This document shows, piece by piece, positions 13,102 to 22,090 of a stretch of 23,801 nt of DNA (the stretch's first letter is position 1; every line of letters starts with the position of its first letter). Below the pieces are notes generated by a model, which saw nothing but the letters and a program-made list of their open reading frames with translations, was not told the DNA's origin and did not search any database. Source of the DNA: JALYOK01 sp031419835 (GTDB lineage Bacteria > Pseudomonadota > Gammaproteobacteria > Burkholderiales > JALYOK01). The position numbers were made by a program, and so were the translations under genes. The stretch lies in NCBI GenBank assembly GCA_031419835.1, contig JANOLP010000084.1, positions 1-23,801 of the forward strand, written 5' to 3'.

Positions 13102-14772
13102 ATGGAAACCCAACGCCTCGTCGCCCTGTTTGTTTTTTTCTTCTCCGGTTTTTTGCTGTGGACTGCTTGGCAAAAACAGTATATGCCGCTGCCCGCGCCG
13201 ACCACGGCAAGTCAGCCGGCCGGCGCGAACAATGTGCCGGCCCGCACCAACCAAGCGGGCGCAGCGGCGACCAGTGTACCGGGTACAACGATCGCGGCGG
13301 CTCCTGAGGTCGGCTCTCTGACTCGTGGAGATCGGGTGCGAGTGGTTACTGACTTATTGATTGCCGAAATCGATAGCAACGGCGGTGATCTACGTCATGT
13401 GGAGTTGATTAAACATAAGTCGTCGGAAGATAAGTCGCGAAACCTGACGTTATTCAACGACGGCACGCCGCAGATTTCTGTCGCGCAATCGGGTTTAATC
13501 GGCGTGGGGCTACCCAACCATAAAAGCGTTTTTAAGGCTGACGCGAGTGCTTACGAACTTCAGCAAGGTAAGGACTCACTGACGGTAACGCTGATTAGCC
13601 AAGCCACAGATGGCGCAGCAGTAACCAAACATTACACGTTTCACCGCGGCACTTACGTGGTCGACGTCAACTTTGACATCGAAAACAAAGGGACGGCTAC
13701 CATTTCGCCGGACGCCTATTTCCAGTTCTATCGCTACGGCGAGGCACCGTCGACCAGCCTGTTTGGCATCAGCACCTTTGCCGGTCCGGCGGTGTATACC
13801 GAAGAAAAAAAGTTCCAGAAGATTGGCTATCCCGACATCGACAAAGGCAAGCTTGACTACCCGCAAACAAGTAAAGACGGCTGGCTGGCGATGTTGCAGC
13901 ATTATTTCGTCGCCGCTTGGCTACCCAAGAACGGCGCAGAACGCGAGTTCTTCACCAAGAAAGTAGGGGAGAAACTTTACACGGCCGGTGTGGTGGTGCC
14001 TACGGGGGTGATCGCGCCCGGTGCGAAGGGATCGATTTCGGTGCCGCTTTACGTCGGTCCGCAAGAAGTAGAAAAGCTCGCCAAGCTTGCGCCGGGCCTT
14101 GATCTGACAATCGACTACGGCTGGCTGACGATCATCGCCGCGCCGCTGTTTAAGGTACTGTCCTTCATTCATGGCTGGGTCGGTAACTGGGGCATTGCGA
14201 TTATTTTGCTAACGATGTTGATCAAGCTGCTGTTCTTTCCGCTGTCCGCCGCGAGTTATAAGTCCATGGCGAAAATGAAAGTCCTGGGCCCGAAGTTGCA
14301 AAAATTGAAAGAGCAACACGGCGACGACAAAGCAAAAATGAATCAGGCGATGATGGAGTTATACAAAACCGAGAAGGTGAATCCCCTCGGCGGCTGTCTG
14401 CCGATCGTGATTCAAATTCCGGTGTTTATCTCGCTTTACTGGGTGCTGCTCGCCGCCGTTGAATTGCGTCACGCGCCGTTCTTCGGCTGGATTAAGGATC
14501 TTTCCGCCGCCGATCCGTTCTACATTTTGCCGGTGTTGATGGGCGCGACGATGTTTTTGCAGACCAAACTTAATCCGACGCCGCCGGATCCGATCCAGGC
14601 CAAGATCATGCTTTACATGCCGCTGGTGTTTTCGGTGATGTTCCTATGGTTCCCGGCGGGCCTGGTGCTGTATTGGACCGTAAACAATTTGCTGTCGATT
14701 TGGCAACAGTGGCAGATTAACCGCATGACTGAGCAGGCCGCTGCGGCGCCGAAAGGCAGTGGTAAACGCTGA
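13102..14772 (+). CDS. yidC: Membrane protein insertase YidC
   Basis: YidC inserts and folds inner-membrane proteins, alone or with SecYEG; the F0 c subunit encoded downstream (AtpE) is a classic YidC client. ATG 13102 gives the typical METQRLVALFVFFFSGFLLW first helix, while an in-frame TTG at 13093 lacks support. An Ala/Thr-rich linker leads to the periplasmic beta domain (about 75-330). The conserved core follows, including PLSAASYKSMAKMK, KVNPLGGCLPIVIQIPVF and FPAGLVLYWTVNNLLS. The groove position that is Arg in E. coli is Lys here, as in many relatives. The 556-residue length is normal. Its last 14 nt overlap mnmE. Confidence 0.97.
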   Translation: METQRLVALFVFFFSGFLLWTAWQKQYMPLPAPTTASQPAGANNVPARTNQAGAAATSVPGTTIAAAPEVGSLTRGDRVRVVTDLLIAEIDSNGGDLRHVELIKHKSSEDKSRNLTLFNDGTPQISVAQSGLIGVGLPNHKSVFKADASAYELQQGKDSLTVTLISQATDGAAVTKHYTFHRGTYVVDVNFDIENKGTATISPDAYFQFYRYGEAPSTSLFGISTFAGPAVYTEEKKFQKIGYPDIDKGKLDYPQTSKDGWLAMLQHYFVAAWLPKNGAEREFFTKKVGEKLYTAGVVVPTGVIAPGAKGSISVPLYVGPQEVEKLAKLAPGLDLTIDYGWLTIIAAPLFKVLSFIHGWVGNWGIAIILLTMLIKLLFFPLSAASYKSMAKMKVLGPKLQKLKEQHGDDKAKMNQAMMELYKTEKVNPLGGCLPIVIQIPVFISLYWVLLAAVELRHAPFFGWIKDLSAADPFYILPVLMGATMFLQTKLNPTPPDPIQAKIMLYMPLVFSVMFLWFPAGLVLYWTVNNLLSIWQQWQINRMTEQAAAAPKGSGKR

Positions 14773-16090
14773 CACCATCGCGGCCATCGCCACTGCGGCG
14801 GGCCGCGCCGGTATTGGTGTTGTGCGAGTTTCCGGTAACGGGCTCGGCGAATTCGCCAAAAAGCTTCTCGGAAAAATCCCAACGCCGCGTCACGCGACCC
14901 TCGCGAAATTTCGCGACACCCGCGACGAATTAATCGACCAAGGCATCGCGCTATATTTCCCCGCACCGGCGTCCTACACTGGCGAAGATGTGCTGGAGCT
15001 GCATGGCCACGGCGGCGATGCGGTGTTGCGATCGCTGTTGCAGCGTTGCTTGGAACTCGGCGCGCGCATGGCGCAGCCGGGCGAATTTACCCAACGCGCT
15101 TTTTTGAACGACAAACTCGATTTAGCGCAAGCCGAATCGGTCGCCGACTTAATCGACGCCGCGACGACGGAAGCGGCCAAAAGCGCTGCGCGCTCGCTGT
15201 CGGGCGAGTTTTCCAATCACGTTCACGCGCTGGTCATTGAGCTGATCGACCTGCGCATGCTGGTCGAAGCGACCTTGGATTTTCCCGAAGAAGACATCGA
15301 TTTTCTTCAAGCGGCGAATGCATACGGTCGTCTCGACGCCATCGAAGAAAAATTGAAGTTAGTGTTCACTGCCGCGAAACAAGGTAGCTTGCTTAGGTCA
15401 GGAATCCAAGTCGCGATCATCGGCCGGCCGAACGCAGGCAAATCGAGCCTGCTTAATCAACTCGCCGGCGAGCCGCTGGCCATCGTTACCGAGATCCCCG
15501 GCACAACCCGCGATCCGGTGCGGGCACCGATTCAAATCGACGGCGTGCCGTTACATATTGTCGATACAGCTGGTTTGCGCAACACTGACGATATCGTTGA
15601 ACGCCTCGGCGTTGAGCGCAGTTGGGCGGCGGCGGAGCAGGCGAGCATTGTGTTGCATGTGATTGATGCCACTCTAGGCGTGACGGAGGAGGATGAAATC
15701 ATTCGCCAGCGGCTCGGCGAACGTACGGTTATCCGCGTGTTTAACAAGATTGATTTAGGCGGCAAAAAAAGCGCAGAAATACAATTCTCATCGGACCTAG
15801 CAATATCCGCTAAAACCGGTCAAGCGATTGAAAGCCTAAAGGCGCGGTTGTTGCAAGCCGCCGGCTGGGAGCCTAGCGGAGAAGGTATTTTTGCGGCGCG
15901 TGAACGCCACATCCGCGCACTTACAAAAGCCCAGACTTATGTAACTGCGGCGCGCGAACACCGGATGCAACTGGAACTTTGCGCCGAGGAATTACGCGGC
16001 GCGCAGCACGCCCTCAGTTCTATTACCGGAGAATTCACCGCTGACGATCTACTGGGCGAAATTTTCTCGCGGTTTTGTATCGGAAAATGA
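14759..16090 (+). CDS. mnmE: tRNA modification GTPase MnmE
   Basis: MnmE works with MnmG to place a (carboxymethyl)aminomethyl group on U34 of certain tRNAs, using GTP, methylene-tetrahydrofolate and FAD. The 443-residue product has the N-terminal folate-binding domain (with HGHGGDAV), G1 GRPNAGKS (222-229), G3 DTAG in IVDTAGLRNTDD, and G4 NKID. The diagnostic C-terminal FSRFCIGK holds the catalytic cysteine. The GTG start lies within the end of yidC (14-nt overlap), indicating translational coupling. A 209-bp gap with a parS site separates it from its partner mnmG. Confidence 0.97.
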   Translation: MVNADTIAAIATAAGRAGIGVVRVSGNGLGEFAKKLLGKIPTPRHATLAKFRDTRDELIDQGIALYFPAPASYTGEDVLELHGHGGDAVLRSLLQRCLELGARMAQPGEFTQRAFLNDKLDLAQAESVADLIDAATTEAAKSAARSLSGEFSNHVHALVIELIDLRMLVEATLDFPEEDIDFLQAANAYGRLDAIEEKLKLVFTAAKQGSLLRSGIQVAIIGRPNAGKSSLLNQLAGEPLAIVTEIPGTTRDPVRAPIQIDGVPLHIVDTAGLRNTDDIVERLGVERSWAAAEQASIVLHVIDATLGVTEEDEIIRQRLGERTVIRVFNKIDLGGKKSAEIQFSSDLAISAKTGQAIESLKARLLQAAGWEPSGEGIFAARERHIRALTKAQTYVTAAREHRMQLELCAEELRGAQHALSSITGEFTADDLLGEIFSRFCIGK

Positions 16091-16248
16091 ATCTAATGCC
16101 TGCCCTGGACGGCGCGTGGATATTGGGCCTCCAGGCATGCTAAGCCGCGCGGCAAGCGGGGTGCGCTTGCTGGCGCGATTCATTTTACGCATTGTTTGGA
16201 ACCTGTTTCGTTCGGTAATCCTGTAGAATTCCATTTTTGCCTGGGCGG

Positions 16249-16264
16249 TGTTTCACGTGAAACA
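16249..16264. promoter_or_regulatory. parS centromere site 1
   Basis: TGTTTCACGTGAAACA is a perfect 16-bp palindrome that matches the widely conserved parS consensus. ParB encoded at 19611-20465 should load here and spread. It lies 36 bp upstream of the mnmG start. Confidence 0.93.
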
Positions 16265-16299
16265 TAGCGAGGCGGCAAGAGCGAGATCGAGCGCATTTC

Positions 16300-18201
16300 A
16301 TGAATTTCCCCAACACATTTGATGTGATTGTCATCGGCGGCGGCCATGCCGGCACCGAGGCGGCGCTCGCTGCGGCGCGCATGGGGCGCAAGACTTTATT
16401 GCTGACGCATAGCATCGAAACGCTTGGGCAAATGTCGTGCAATCCATCGATCGGCGGAATTGGCAAGGGCCATCTTGTTAAAGAAGTAGACGCTCTCGGT
16501 GGCGCGATGGCCGCGGCGGCGGACGAAGCGGGAATTCAGTTTCGGATTTTGAACGCGAGCAAGGGTCCGGCGGTTCGCGCGACGCGTGCCCAGGCTGATC
16601 GCGTGCTTTATCGCCAAGCGATTCGCGGGCGCTTGGAGCGGCAGCCGAATTTGTGGCTGTTCCAACAAGCGGTCGATGATTTGTTGTTGGAGGGCGATCG
16701 CGTCTCGGGCGTGGTGACCCAGGTTGGCCTGACGTTCATGGCGCGCGCTGTGGTATTGACGGCAGGTACATTCCTAGCGGGATTGATTCACGTTGGGCTC
16801 AATAATTATCGCGGCGGTAGGGCGGGGGATGCGCCGGCGCTAACCTTGGCTGAACGTTTGCGCGAACTCAAGCTCCCGGTTGGCCGGCTTAAAACCGGCA
16901 CGCCGCCGCGCATTGACGGCAAGTCACTCGACTATAGCGTGATGACCGAGCAGCCGGGCGACGATCCGAGGCCGGTATTCTCTTTTATGGGGAATCGCGC
17001 GCAACATCCGCGCCAAGTTCCGTGTTGGATTACTCACACCAACGCCCAAACCCACGAGATTATTCGCGGCGGGCTGGATCGCTCGCCGATGTTCACCGGC
17101 GTGATCGAAGGCGTCGGGCCGCGCTACTGCCCGTCGATCGAGGACAAGATTCATCGTTTCGCGGGCAAGGAAAGCCACCAAATTTTCGTTGAACCGGAAG
17201 GGCTGACCACGGATGAGATTTACCCAAATGGCATTTCCACCAGCTTGCCGTTTGATGTGCAATACGAATTGGTGCGCTCGATTCGCGGTTTTGAGAACGC
17301 GCATATCACGCGGCCGGGCTACGCGATCGAGTACGATTATTTTGATCCGCGCGCTCTGAAACATTCGCTGGAAACTAAGTCGATTAACGGCCTGTTTTTC
17401 GCCGGCCAGATCAACGGAACCACTGGTTACGAAGAAGCTGCCGCGCAAGGCTTGCTCGCAGGAATCAACGCGGCGCGCCTGGTTAGCGGCGAAGAATCCT
17501 GGTGTCCGCGACGCGACCAAGCCTACCTTGGTGTGTTGGTCGATGATTTGATCAGCCGCGGTGTCAGCGAGCCATACCGGATGTTCACCAGTCGCGCCGA
17601 ATATCGTTTGCAACTGCGCGAAGATAACGCCGATCTGCGCTTGACGGAAATCGGGCGAAATCTCGGCTTGGTCGACGATGGCCGCTGGAATGCGTTTTGC
17701 ACCAAGCGCGATGCCGTCGCTAAAGAAATGGAGCGCCTGAAAACAACGTGGATCAACCCACGCATGGTTTCACGTGAAACATCTCAGGCGATTCTTGGCC
17801 AGGAAATCGAGCGCGAATATACTCTTGCGGATTTGTTGCGCCGCCCCGCGGTAACGTACGGTTCGCTGATGACATTATCCGGTGCCGGTGAAACAGTCGC
17901 CGATCCGATTGTCGCGGAGCAGGTCGAAATTCAAACCAAATATCAAGGTTACATCGACCGCCAGCAGGATGAAGTTGCACGCCAACTCGACAACGAAACT
18001 CTGCGCTTACCGCAGCAAATCGACTATGCATCGGTGCGCGGCCTTTCGCGGGAAGTGCAGCAGAAGCTCAATACGCAGCGGCCGGAAACCTTGGGCGCGG
18101 CGTCGCGCATTTCCGGCGTTACGCCTGCTGCAATGTCGTTGTTACTGGTGCATCTGAAACGGGGCTTTGAGCGTGATAAAACCGAGCGAAAATCTGCGTG
18201 A
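16300..18201 (+). CDS. mnmG: tRNA uridine-5-carboxymethylaminomethyl modification enzyme MnmG
   Basis: MnmG (GidA) is the FAD-dependent partner of MnmE in U34 tRNA modification. The 633-residue protein has the FAD-binding GGGHAGTEAA (13-22), the signature MSCNPSIGGIGKGHLVKE with C47, LKTGTPPRI, and the second conserved cysteine in PRYCPSIEDK. The C-terminal MnmE-binding helical part ends near LLVHLKRGFERDKTE. It starts at ATG after a poorly defined ribosome-binding site. Its stop overlaps the rsmG GTG by 4 nt. A second parS site is embedded in the coding sequence at 17766-17781. Confidence 0.98.
   Translation: MNFPNTFDVIVIGGGHAGTEAALAAARMGRKTLLLTHSIETLGQMSCNPSIGGIGKGHLVKEVDALGGAMAAAADEAGIQFRILNASKGPAVRATRAQADRVLYRQAIRGRLERQPNLWLFQQAVDDLLLEGDRVSGVVTQVGLTFMARAVVLTAGTFLAGLIHVGLNNYRGGRAGDAPALTLAERLRELKLPVGRLKTGTPPRIDGKSLDYSVMTEQPGDDPRPVFSFMGNRAQHPRQVPCWITHTNAQTHEIIRGGLDRSPMFTGVIEGVGPRYCPSIEDKIHRFAGKESHQIFVEPEGLTTDEIYPNGISTSLPFDVQYELVRSIRGFENAHITRPGYAIEYDYFDPRALKHSLETKSINGLFFAGQINGTTGYEEAAAQGLLAGINAARLVSGEESWCPRRDQAYLGVLVDDLISRGVSEPYRMFTSRAEYRLQLREDNADLRLTEIGRNLGLVDDGRWNAFCTKRDAVAKEMERLKTTWINPRMVSRETSQAILGQEIEREYTLADLLRRPAVTYGSLMTLSGAGETVADPIVAEQVEIQTKYQGYIDRQQDEVARQLDNETLRLPQQIDYASVRGLSREVQQKLNTQRPETLGAASRISGVTPAAMSLLLVHLKRGFERDKTERKSA
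17766..17781. promoter_or_regulatory. parS centromere site 2, inside mnmG
   Basis: GGTTTCACGTGAAACA differs from site 1 only at the first base. It is read through as VSRET within the mnmG frame, so the site is kept despite coding constraint. It is about 1.8 kb upstream of parB. Confidence 0.88.
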
Positions 18202-18824
18202 GTTTGACGCAAAGGCTTGATGACGGGCTGGTCGAGTTCGGCATTGTGTTAAGCGACGGCGCGCAAGATCGCTTGATGAAGTATCTCGGGCTGATCGAAA
18301 AATGGAACAAAGTGCATAACTTAACCGCGATTCGCGATCCCGAGCAAATGCTGGCGCACCATTTATTGGATAGTTTGGCGGTTTTGCCGCATCTGGGCGC
18401 GGCGAAACGCTTGGCCGATATCGGCAGCGGCGCGGGTTTGCCGGGGATTCCGCTGGCGATTGCGCTACCAGACTTGGCCGTGACCTTGGTCGATAGCAGT
18501 CACAAGCGCCAAGCATTCCAGCAGCAATGTAAGGCCGAATTACGCTTGAGCAATGTTACGGCGATTCATTCGCGCGTCGAGGATTTCAAAACGGAACAGG
18601 GTTACGACATTGTGATTTCCCGCGCTTTTTCCGATTTGGCGGAATTTGTAGCCGTGTCGCGCCATCTTTGTGCGCCCGGCGGCGAGCTATTCGCGATGAA
18701 GGGATTGCATCCGTTTGAGGAAATAGCCAAGTTGCCGAATGATGTGCGAGTCCGGGAAGTGATGCAATTGCAGGTTCCAGGACTCGGCGCCACGCGCCAC
18801 TTACTTGCCATTAAGGTCAACTGA
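18198..18824 (+). CDS. rsmG: 16S rRNA (guanine527-N7)-methyltransferase
   Basis: RsmG (GidB) methylates G527 of 16S rRNA using S-adenosylmethionine; loss of it gives low-level streptomycin resistance in several bacteria. The 208-residue product has the entry motif KWNKVHNLTAIRDPEQM and HHLLDSLAVLPHL. The SAM-binding loop ADIGSGAGLPGIPLAIALP (about 74-92) and DIVISRAFSDL follow. The GTG start overlaps the mnmG stop (GTGA), and the gene ends one base into the parA ATG, so the four genes from mnmG to parB are likely one message. Confidence 0.97.
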   Translation: MSLTQRLDDGLVEFGIVLSDGAQDRLMKYLGLIEKWNKVHNLTAIRDPEQMLAHHLLDSLAVLPHLGAAKRLADIGSGAGLPGIPLAIALPDLAVTLVDSSHKRQAFQQQCKAELRLSNVTAIHSRVEDFKTEQGYDIVISRAFSDLAEFVAVSRHLCAPGGELFAMKGLHPFEEIAKLPNDVRVREVMQLQVPGLGATRHLLAIKVN

Positions 18825-19627
18825 TGGCGAGAATTATCGCGGTCGTAAACCAAAAAGGCGGCGTCGGAAAAACCACGACCAGCGTCAATCTTGCGGCGAG
18901 CCTAGCGGCGTTAAACCGGCGCATTTTGTTAGTTGACCTCGATCCGCAAGGTAACGCCACGATGGGTAGCGGCATTGAAAAAAACCGTCTGTCGCATTCG
19001 GTTTATTCGGTTCTTCTTGGGCAAAGCGAAGTGGAAACGGCGAAGCAGGAATCGCCGTCGGGCAAGTTCGATGTGCTGCCGGCGAATCGCGAGCTAGCCG
19101 GTGCGGAAATTGAACTGGTCGACGTTCAACAACGCGAAAGCCGGCTCAAAGCGGCGCTGATCGGGCTGGAACCGCAATACGATTACATCATTATCGATTG
19201 CCCGCCGGCGTTAAATTTGCTGACCGTCAATGCCTTGACGGTCGCGCATGCTGTCTTGATCCCGATGCAGTGCGAATACTATGCGCTCGAAGGATTGAGC
19301 GATCTGGTGCAGACCTTGAAGAAAGTACGCGCTCACTTAAATCCCATTCTGGAGATTGAAGGATTGCTGCGAACTATGTTCGATCCGCGTAATTCTCTTG
19401 CGCAACAGGTCTCGGCACAACTGGAACAACATTTCGGCGCTAAGGTTTATCGAACCGTGATTCCGCGCAATATCCGGCTCGCCGAAGCGCCGAGTTATGG
19501 CAAGCCGGTGATGTATTTCGACCCGAATTCAAAGGGCGCGCAAGCCTATCAAGCGCTCGCCGCCGAGATGCTTGAGCGATCCGACAATCAAAAAAAGGAA
19601 ATCGAAACCAATGGCCAAACCACTTAA
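18824..19627 (+). CDS. parA: Chromosome partitioning ATPase ParA (Soj family)
   Basis: ParA forms an ATP-dependent gradient on the nucleoid that moves ParB-parS complexes to daughter cells. The 267-residue protein opens MARIIAVVNQKGGVGKTTTS, with the deviant Walker A at K11-T18. DLDPQGN follows at 38-44, and YIIIDCPPALNLLT forms the Walker B region. The short N-terminus without a helix-turn-helix is that of chromosomal Soj rather than plasmid type Ia ParA. It overlaps rsmG by 1 nt and parB by 17 nt. Confidence 0.97.
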   Translation: MARIIAVVNQKGGVGKTTTSVNLAASLAALNRRILLVDLDPQGNATMGSGIEKNRLSHSVYSVLLGQSEVETAKQESPSGKFDVLPANRELAGAEIELVDVQQRESRLKAALIGLEPQYDYIIIDCPPALNLLTVNALTVAHAVLIPMQCEYYALEGLSDLVQTLKKVRAHLNPILEIEGLLRTMFDPRNSLAQQVSAQLEQHFGAKVYRTVIPRNIRLAEAPSYGKPVMYFDPNSKGAQAYQALAAEMLERSDNQKKEIETNGQTT

Positions 19628-20465
19628 AGGCCTCGGCCGCGGGCTCGATGCCTTGCTGATGGGTGCCGATCTGTCGGAGTCGACGCCGGCGAACGACACG
19701 CCACAAAGCCTGCGGATCGATCGCATGCGGCCGGGCAAATATCAGCCGCGCGCGGGCATGAATCCGGAAGCGCTGAACGAATTGGCCGATTCGATTCGGG
19801 CGCAGGGGATTTTGCAGCCCATTTTGGTACGGCCTATCGCCGATGGGCAATACGAGATCGTCGCCGGTGAGCGCCGTTGGCGCGCCGCGCGAATTGCCGG
19901 CCTGACCAGCGTGCCCGTTGCCGTTCGCGAAATCGCAGACGACGCAGCGCTGGCGGCTGCATTGATTGAAAACATTCAGCGCGAAAATTTGAATCCGTTG
20001 GAGGAAGCTGCCGGCATTGCGCGCCTGATCGAAGAATTTGGCATGACGCATGAAATCGCCGCTAAAGCTGTGGGTCGTTCGCGCACCGCCGTAACGAATC
20101 TACTGCGCTTACTCAACTTAGCGCAGCCGGTTCGAGAGTTATTGCTTTCTAATCAGATAGATATGGGGCATGCGCGGGCATTGCTGGCGGTTTCCAGCAT
20201 GAAGCAAGCGGAAATCGCGCACCACGTGGTAAAGTCCCGTCTTTCGGTGCGGCAGACCGAAGCGCTAGTGACCCGAAGCCAAAATTCGGACACTAAACCG
20301 TCGGCAATCGTCGACCGCGATGTGTTGCGTTTGCAAGAAGAATTGGCGGATAAGCTCGGAACCGCAGTACAAATCCGCGCCAGTAAATCCGGTCAAGGGA
20401 GTATTAAGCTTTCGTTTCAAAATCTAACGGAATTGGATCGATTGCTGGCCAAGCTACGCAATTGA
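19611..20465 (+). CDS. parB: Chromosome partitioning protein ParB (Spo0J family)
   Basis: ParB binds parS, slides as a CTP-dependent clamp and forms the partition complex. ATG 19611 gives the standard MAKPLKGLGRGLDALL start; AAAAGGAA lies about 11 nt upstream. The frame extends to a TTG at 19572, but that extension is not family-like. The 284-residue product shows the CTP-binding motifs GERRWRAA (86-93) and ENIQRENLNPLEEA (120-133), and a helix-turn-helix around 148-168. The C-terminal dimerisation segment ends LDRLLAKLRN. Its two target sites lie in and upstream of mnmG. Confidence 0.97.
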   Translation: MAKPLKGLGRGLDALLMGADLSESTPANDTPQSLRIDRMRPGKYQPRAGMNPEALNELADSIRAQGILQPILVRPIADGQYEIVAGERRWRAARIAGLTSVPVAVREIADDAALAAALIENIQRENLNPLEEAAGIARLIEEFGMTHEIAAKAVGRSRTAVTNLLRLLNLAQPVRELLLSNQIDMGHARALLAVSSMKQAEIAHHVVKSRLSVRQTEALVTRSQNSDTKPSAIVDRDVLRLQEELADKLGTAVQIRASKSGQGSIKLSFQNLTELDRLLAKLRN

Positions 20466-20486
20466 TGCGCTGCCGCATGAACGTCG

Positions 20487-20515
20487 TTGACGAACGACGC
20501 CGTTCATCATAGAAT
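20487..20515 (+). promoter_or_regulatory. atpI: Promoter of the atp operon
   Basis: TTGACG (20487-20492) and TAGAAT (20510-20515) are 17 bp apart, a strong sigma70 pattern (5/6 matches each). Transcription would begin near 20522, about 20 nt before atpI. CGTCGTT and AACGACG (20482-20488 and 20493-20499) form an inverted repeat over the -35 element. Confidence 0.75.
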
Positions 20516-20542
20516 CGCAGGGTTTGCTCGGGCAGTGCCGTT

Positions 20543-20911
20543 GTGGTCATTATTAAAAGTAAAGCAATACGCACTGTCCTTCGGTGGCAAATTTACGTCA
20601 CCCTCGCTTTAACCATCCTGGCATTTTTTTGGAAGGGCGTCCACCCTGGCATCTCCACTTTGTTGGGTGGTGGTGTTAACGTAATAGCCGGTGTGGCGTA
20701 CGGATTTATGGCTTCCCGTGGGAATCCTCGATCCGCGGGAGGCACGTTGAGAATTCTCATGCGGGCCGAATCAACAAAAATCACCCTTATCGTCCTTCAA
20801 CTGTGGGCGGTATTAACGATGTATAAAGACATCGCCGTGATTGGTTTTTTTTCGGCGTTCATTATTACCGTACTCATTTTTAGTTTGGCATTATTTGCTA
20901 GCGACAAATAG
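20543..20911 (+). CDS. atpI: ATP synthase protein I
   Basis: AtpI is a small membrane protein that helps assemble the c-ring of F0 in several bacteria and is not part of the finished enzyme. The 122-residue product has four likely membrane segments (about 14-32, 37-56, 78-95, 98-118). It has the family pattern GGGVNVIAGVAYGFMASR and RAESTKITLIVLQLWAVL. The GTG start lacks a strong Shine-Dalgarno sequence. It is first in the atp operon, 14 bp before atpB, the usual position. Confidence 0.92.
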   Translation: MVIIKSKAIRTVLRWQIYVTLALTILAFFWKGVHPGISTLLGGGVNVIAGVAYGFMASRGNPRSAGGTLRILMRAESTKITLIVLQLWAVLTMYKDIAVIGFFSAFIITVLIFSLALFASDK

Positions 20912-20925
20912 GAAATAGAATAACG

Positions 20926-21732
20926 ATGGCTTCAGGTCACCTACCTACTCCCACCGAGTATATCGAGCATCACCTCGCCTTTATGAAACACCCGTTCGGC
21001 GGCGGTTCATTTTGGACCATCCACGTCGATACCATGGTGATGTCGCTGATCTGCGGCATTATCGGTTTTGGTTTTCTCTACATGATCACACGCAAGGCGA
21101 GCGCCGGTGTGCCGAGCAAGTTGCAGGCTTTCGCCGAATTGACCTTCGACTTCGTCGACGAGCAAGTGCGCGGTATGTTCCATGGCGATCGTCGTTTTAT
21201 CGCGCCGCTGGCGCTGACGGTATTCGTTTGGGTGTTGCTGATGAATGCGATGGACTTTTTGCCCATCGACATCATGGCGTGGATTTACCACAACGTATTC
21301 CACCTCGAAAAATGGCGCAGCGTGCCGACCAGCGATATCAACACCACGTTTGCGTTGGCGCTTAGCGTGTTCGGCCTGATGATTTTCTATACGATCAAAG
21401 TCAAAGGCCTCGGCGGTTGGATGCACGAATTATTTTGCGCGCCGTTCGGCAACAATCCTTTTCTTTGGATATTCAATTTCTTGTTCAACATGATTGAATA
21501 CATTTCCAAGCCGCTGTCACATTCGTTGCGTTTATACGGCAACATGTATGCCGGTGAAATCATATTCTTGTTGCTCGGCGTTTTTGCGTCGACCGGCGTC
21601 GTCGGCATGCTGCTAGGTGGCGTGCTCGGTGCAGGCTGGGCTATTTTCCATATTCTGATCGTTGCGCTTCAGGCTTTCATTTTCATGATGCTGACCGTCG
21701 TGTATTTGTCGATGGCGCACGAGAGTCATTAA
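20926..21732 (+). CDS. atpB: ATP synthase subunit a (F0)
   Basis: Subunit a carries protons to and from the c-ring. The 268-residue protein has five to six membrane helices and the essential arginine R202 in HSLRLYGNMYAGE. Other landmarks are the conserved VWVLLMNAMDFLPID segment and the C-terminal HILIVALQAFIFMMLTVVYLSMA. AGGAAA precedes the ATG by about 14 nt. Length and motifs are normal for proteobacteria. Confidence 0.97.
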   Translation: MASGHLPTPTEYIEHHLAFMKHPFGGGSFWTIHVDTMVMSLICGIIGFGFLYMITRKASAGVPSKLQAFAELTFDFVDEQVRGMFHGDRRFIAPLALTVFVWVLLMNAMDFLPIDIMAWIYHNVFHLEKWRSVPTSDINTTFALALSVFGLMIFYTIKVKGLGGWMHELFCAPFGNNPFLWIFNFLFNMIEYISKPLSHSLRLYGNMYAGEIIFLLLGVFASTGVVGMLLGGVLGAGWAIFHILIVALQAFIFMMLTVVYLSMAHESH

Positions 21733-21787
21733 TTTTTTAATCGGTAATTATTTCAACTTTAAGTTCAAAGCAAAGGAAGGAAGTAAC

Positions 21788-22069
21788 GTGGATAAATTAG
21801 CACTGTTAGCAAACATTCAAGGCTTCACCGCAATCGGTATTGGCCTCATCATCGGTCTCGGCGCCGCCGGCGCTTGTATCGGCGTGGGCATTATGTGTAG
21901 CCGTTTTCTGGAAGGCGCCGCGCGCCAACCGGAGTTGATGCCGCAACTGCAAGCCAAGGTATTTTTGTTGCTTGGTTTAATCGACGCGTCGTTCATTATC
22001 GGCGTCGGTCTTGCGATGTTGTTCGCGTTTGGTAATCCGCTACTCGCCGTTATCCAGTCGGCCCCTTAA
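21788..22069 (+). CDS. atpE: ATP synthase subunit c (F0)
   Basis: This protein forms the rotating proteolipid ring of F0. The 93-residue hairpin has helix 1 rich in glycine (IGIGLIIGLGAAGACIGVGI), the polar loop ARQPELMPQ, and helix 2 with the proton-carrying D66 (LLGLIDASFIIGVG). The absence of a Gln in helix 1 and the use of Asp argue for H+ rather than Na+ coupling. A very strong ribosome site (AAGGAAGGAAG) precedes the GTG start, matching the high copy number of c per complex. Confidence 0.97.
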   Translation: MDKLALLANIQGFTAIGIGLIIGLGAAGACIGVGIMCSRFLEGAARQPELMPQLQAKVFLLLGLIDASFIIGVGLAMLFAFGNPLLAVIQSAP

Positions 22070-22090
22070 ACTTTTCTTTTGGGTGTCTGA

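Noticed and set aside
20221..20230. ACCACGTGGT in parB as a third parS site
   Set aside because: Only the central CCACGTGG resembles parS; the outer TGTT/AACA positions needed for ParB binding are missing.
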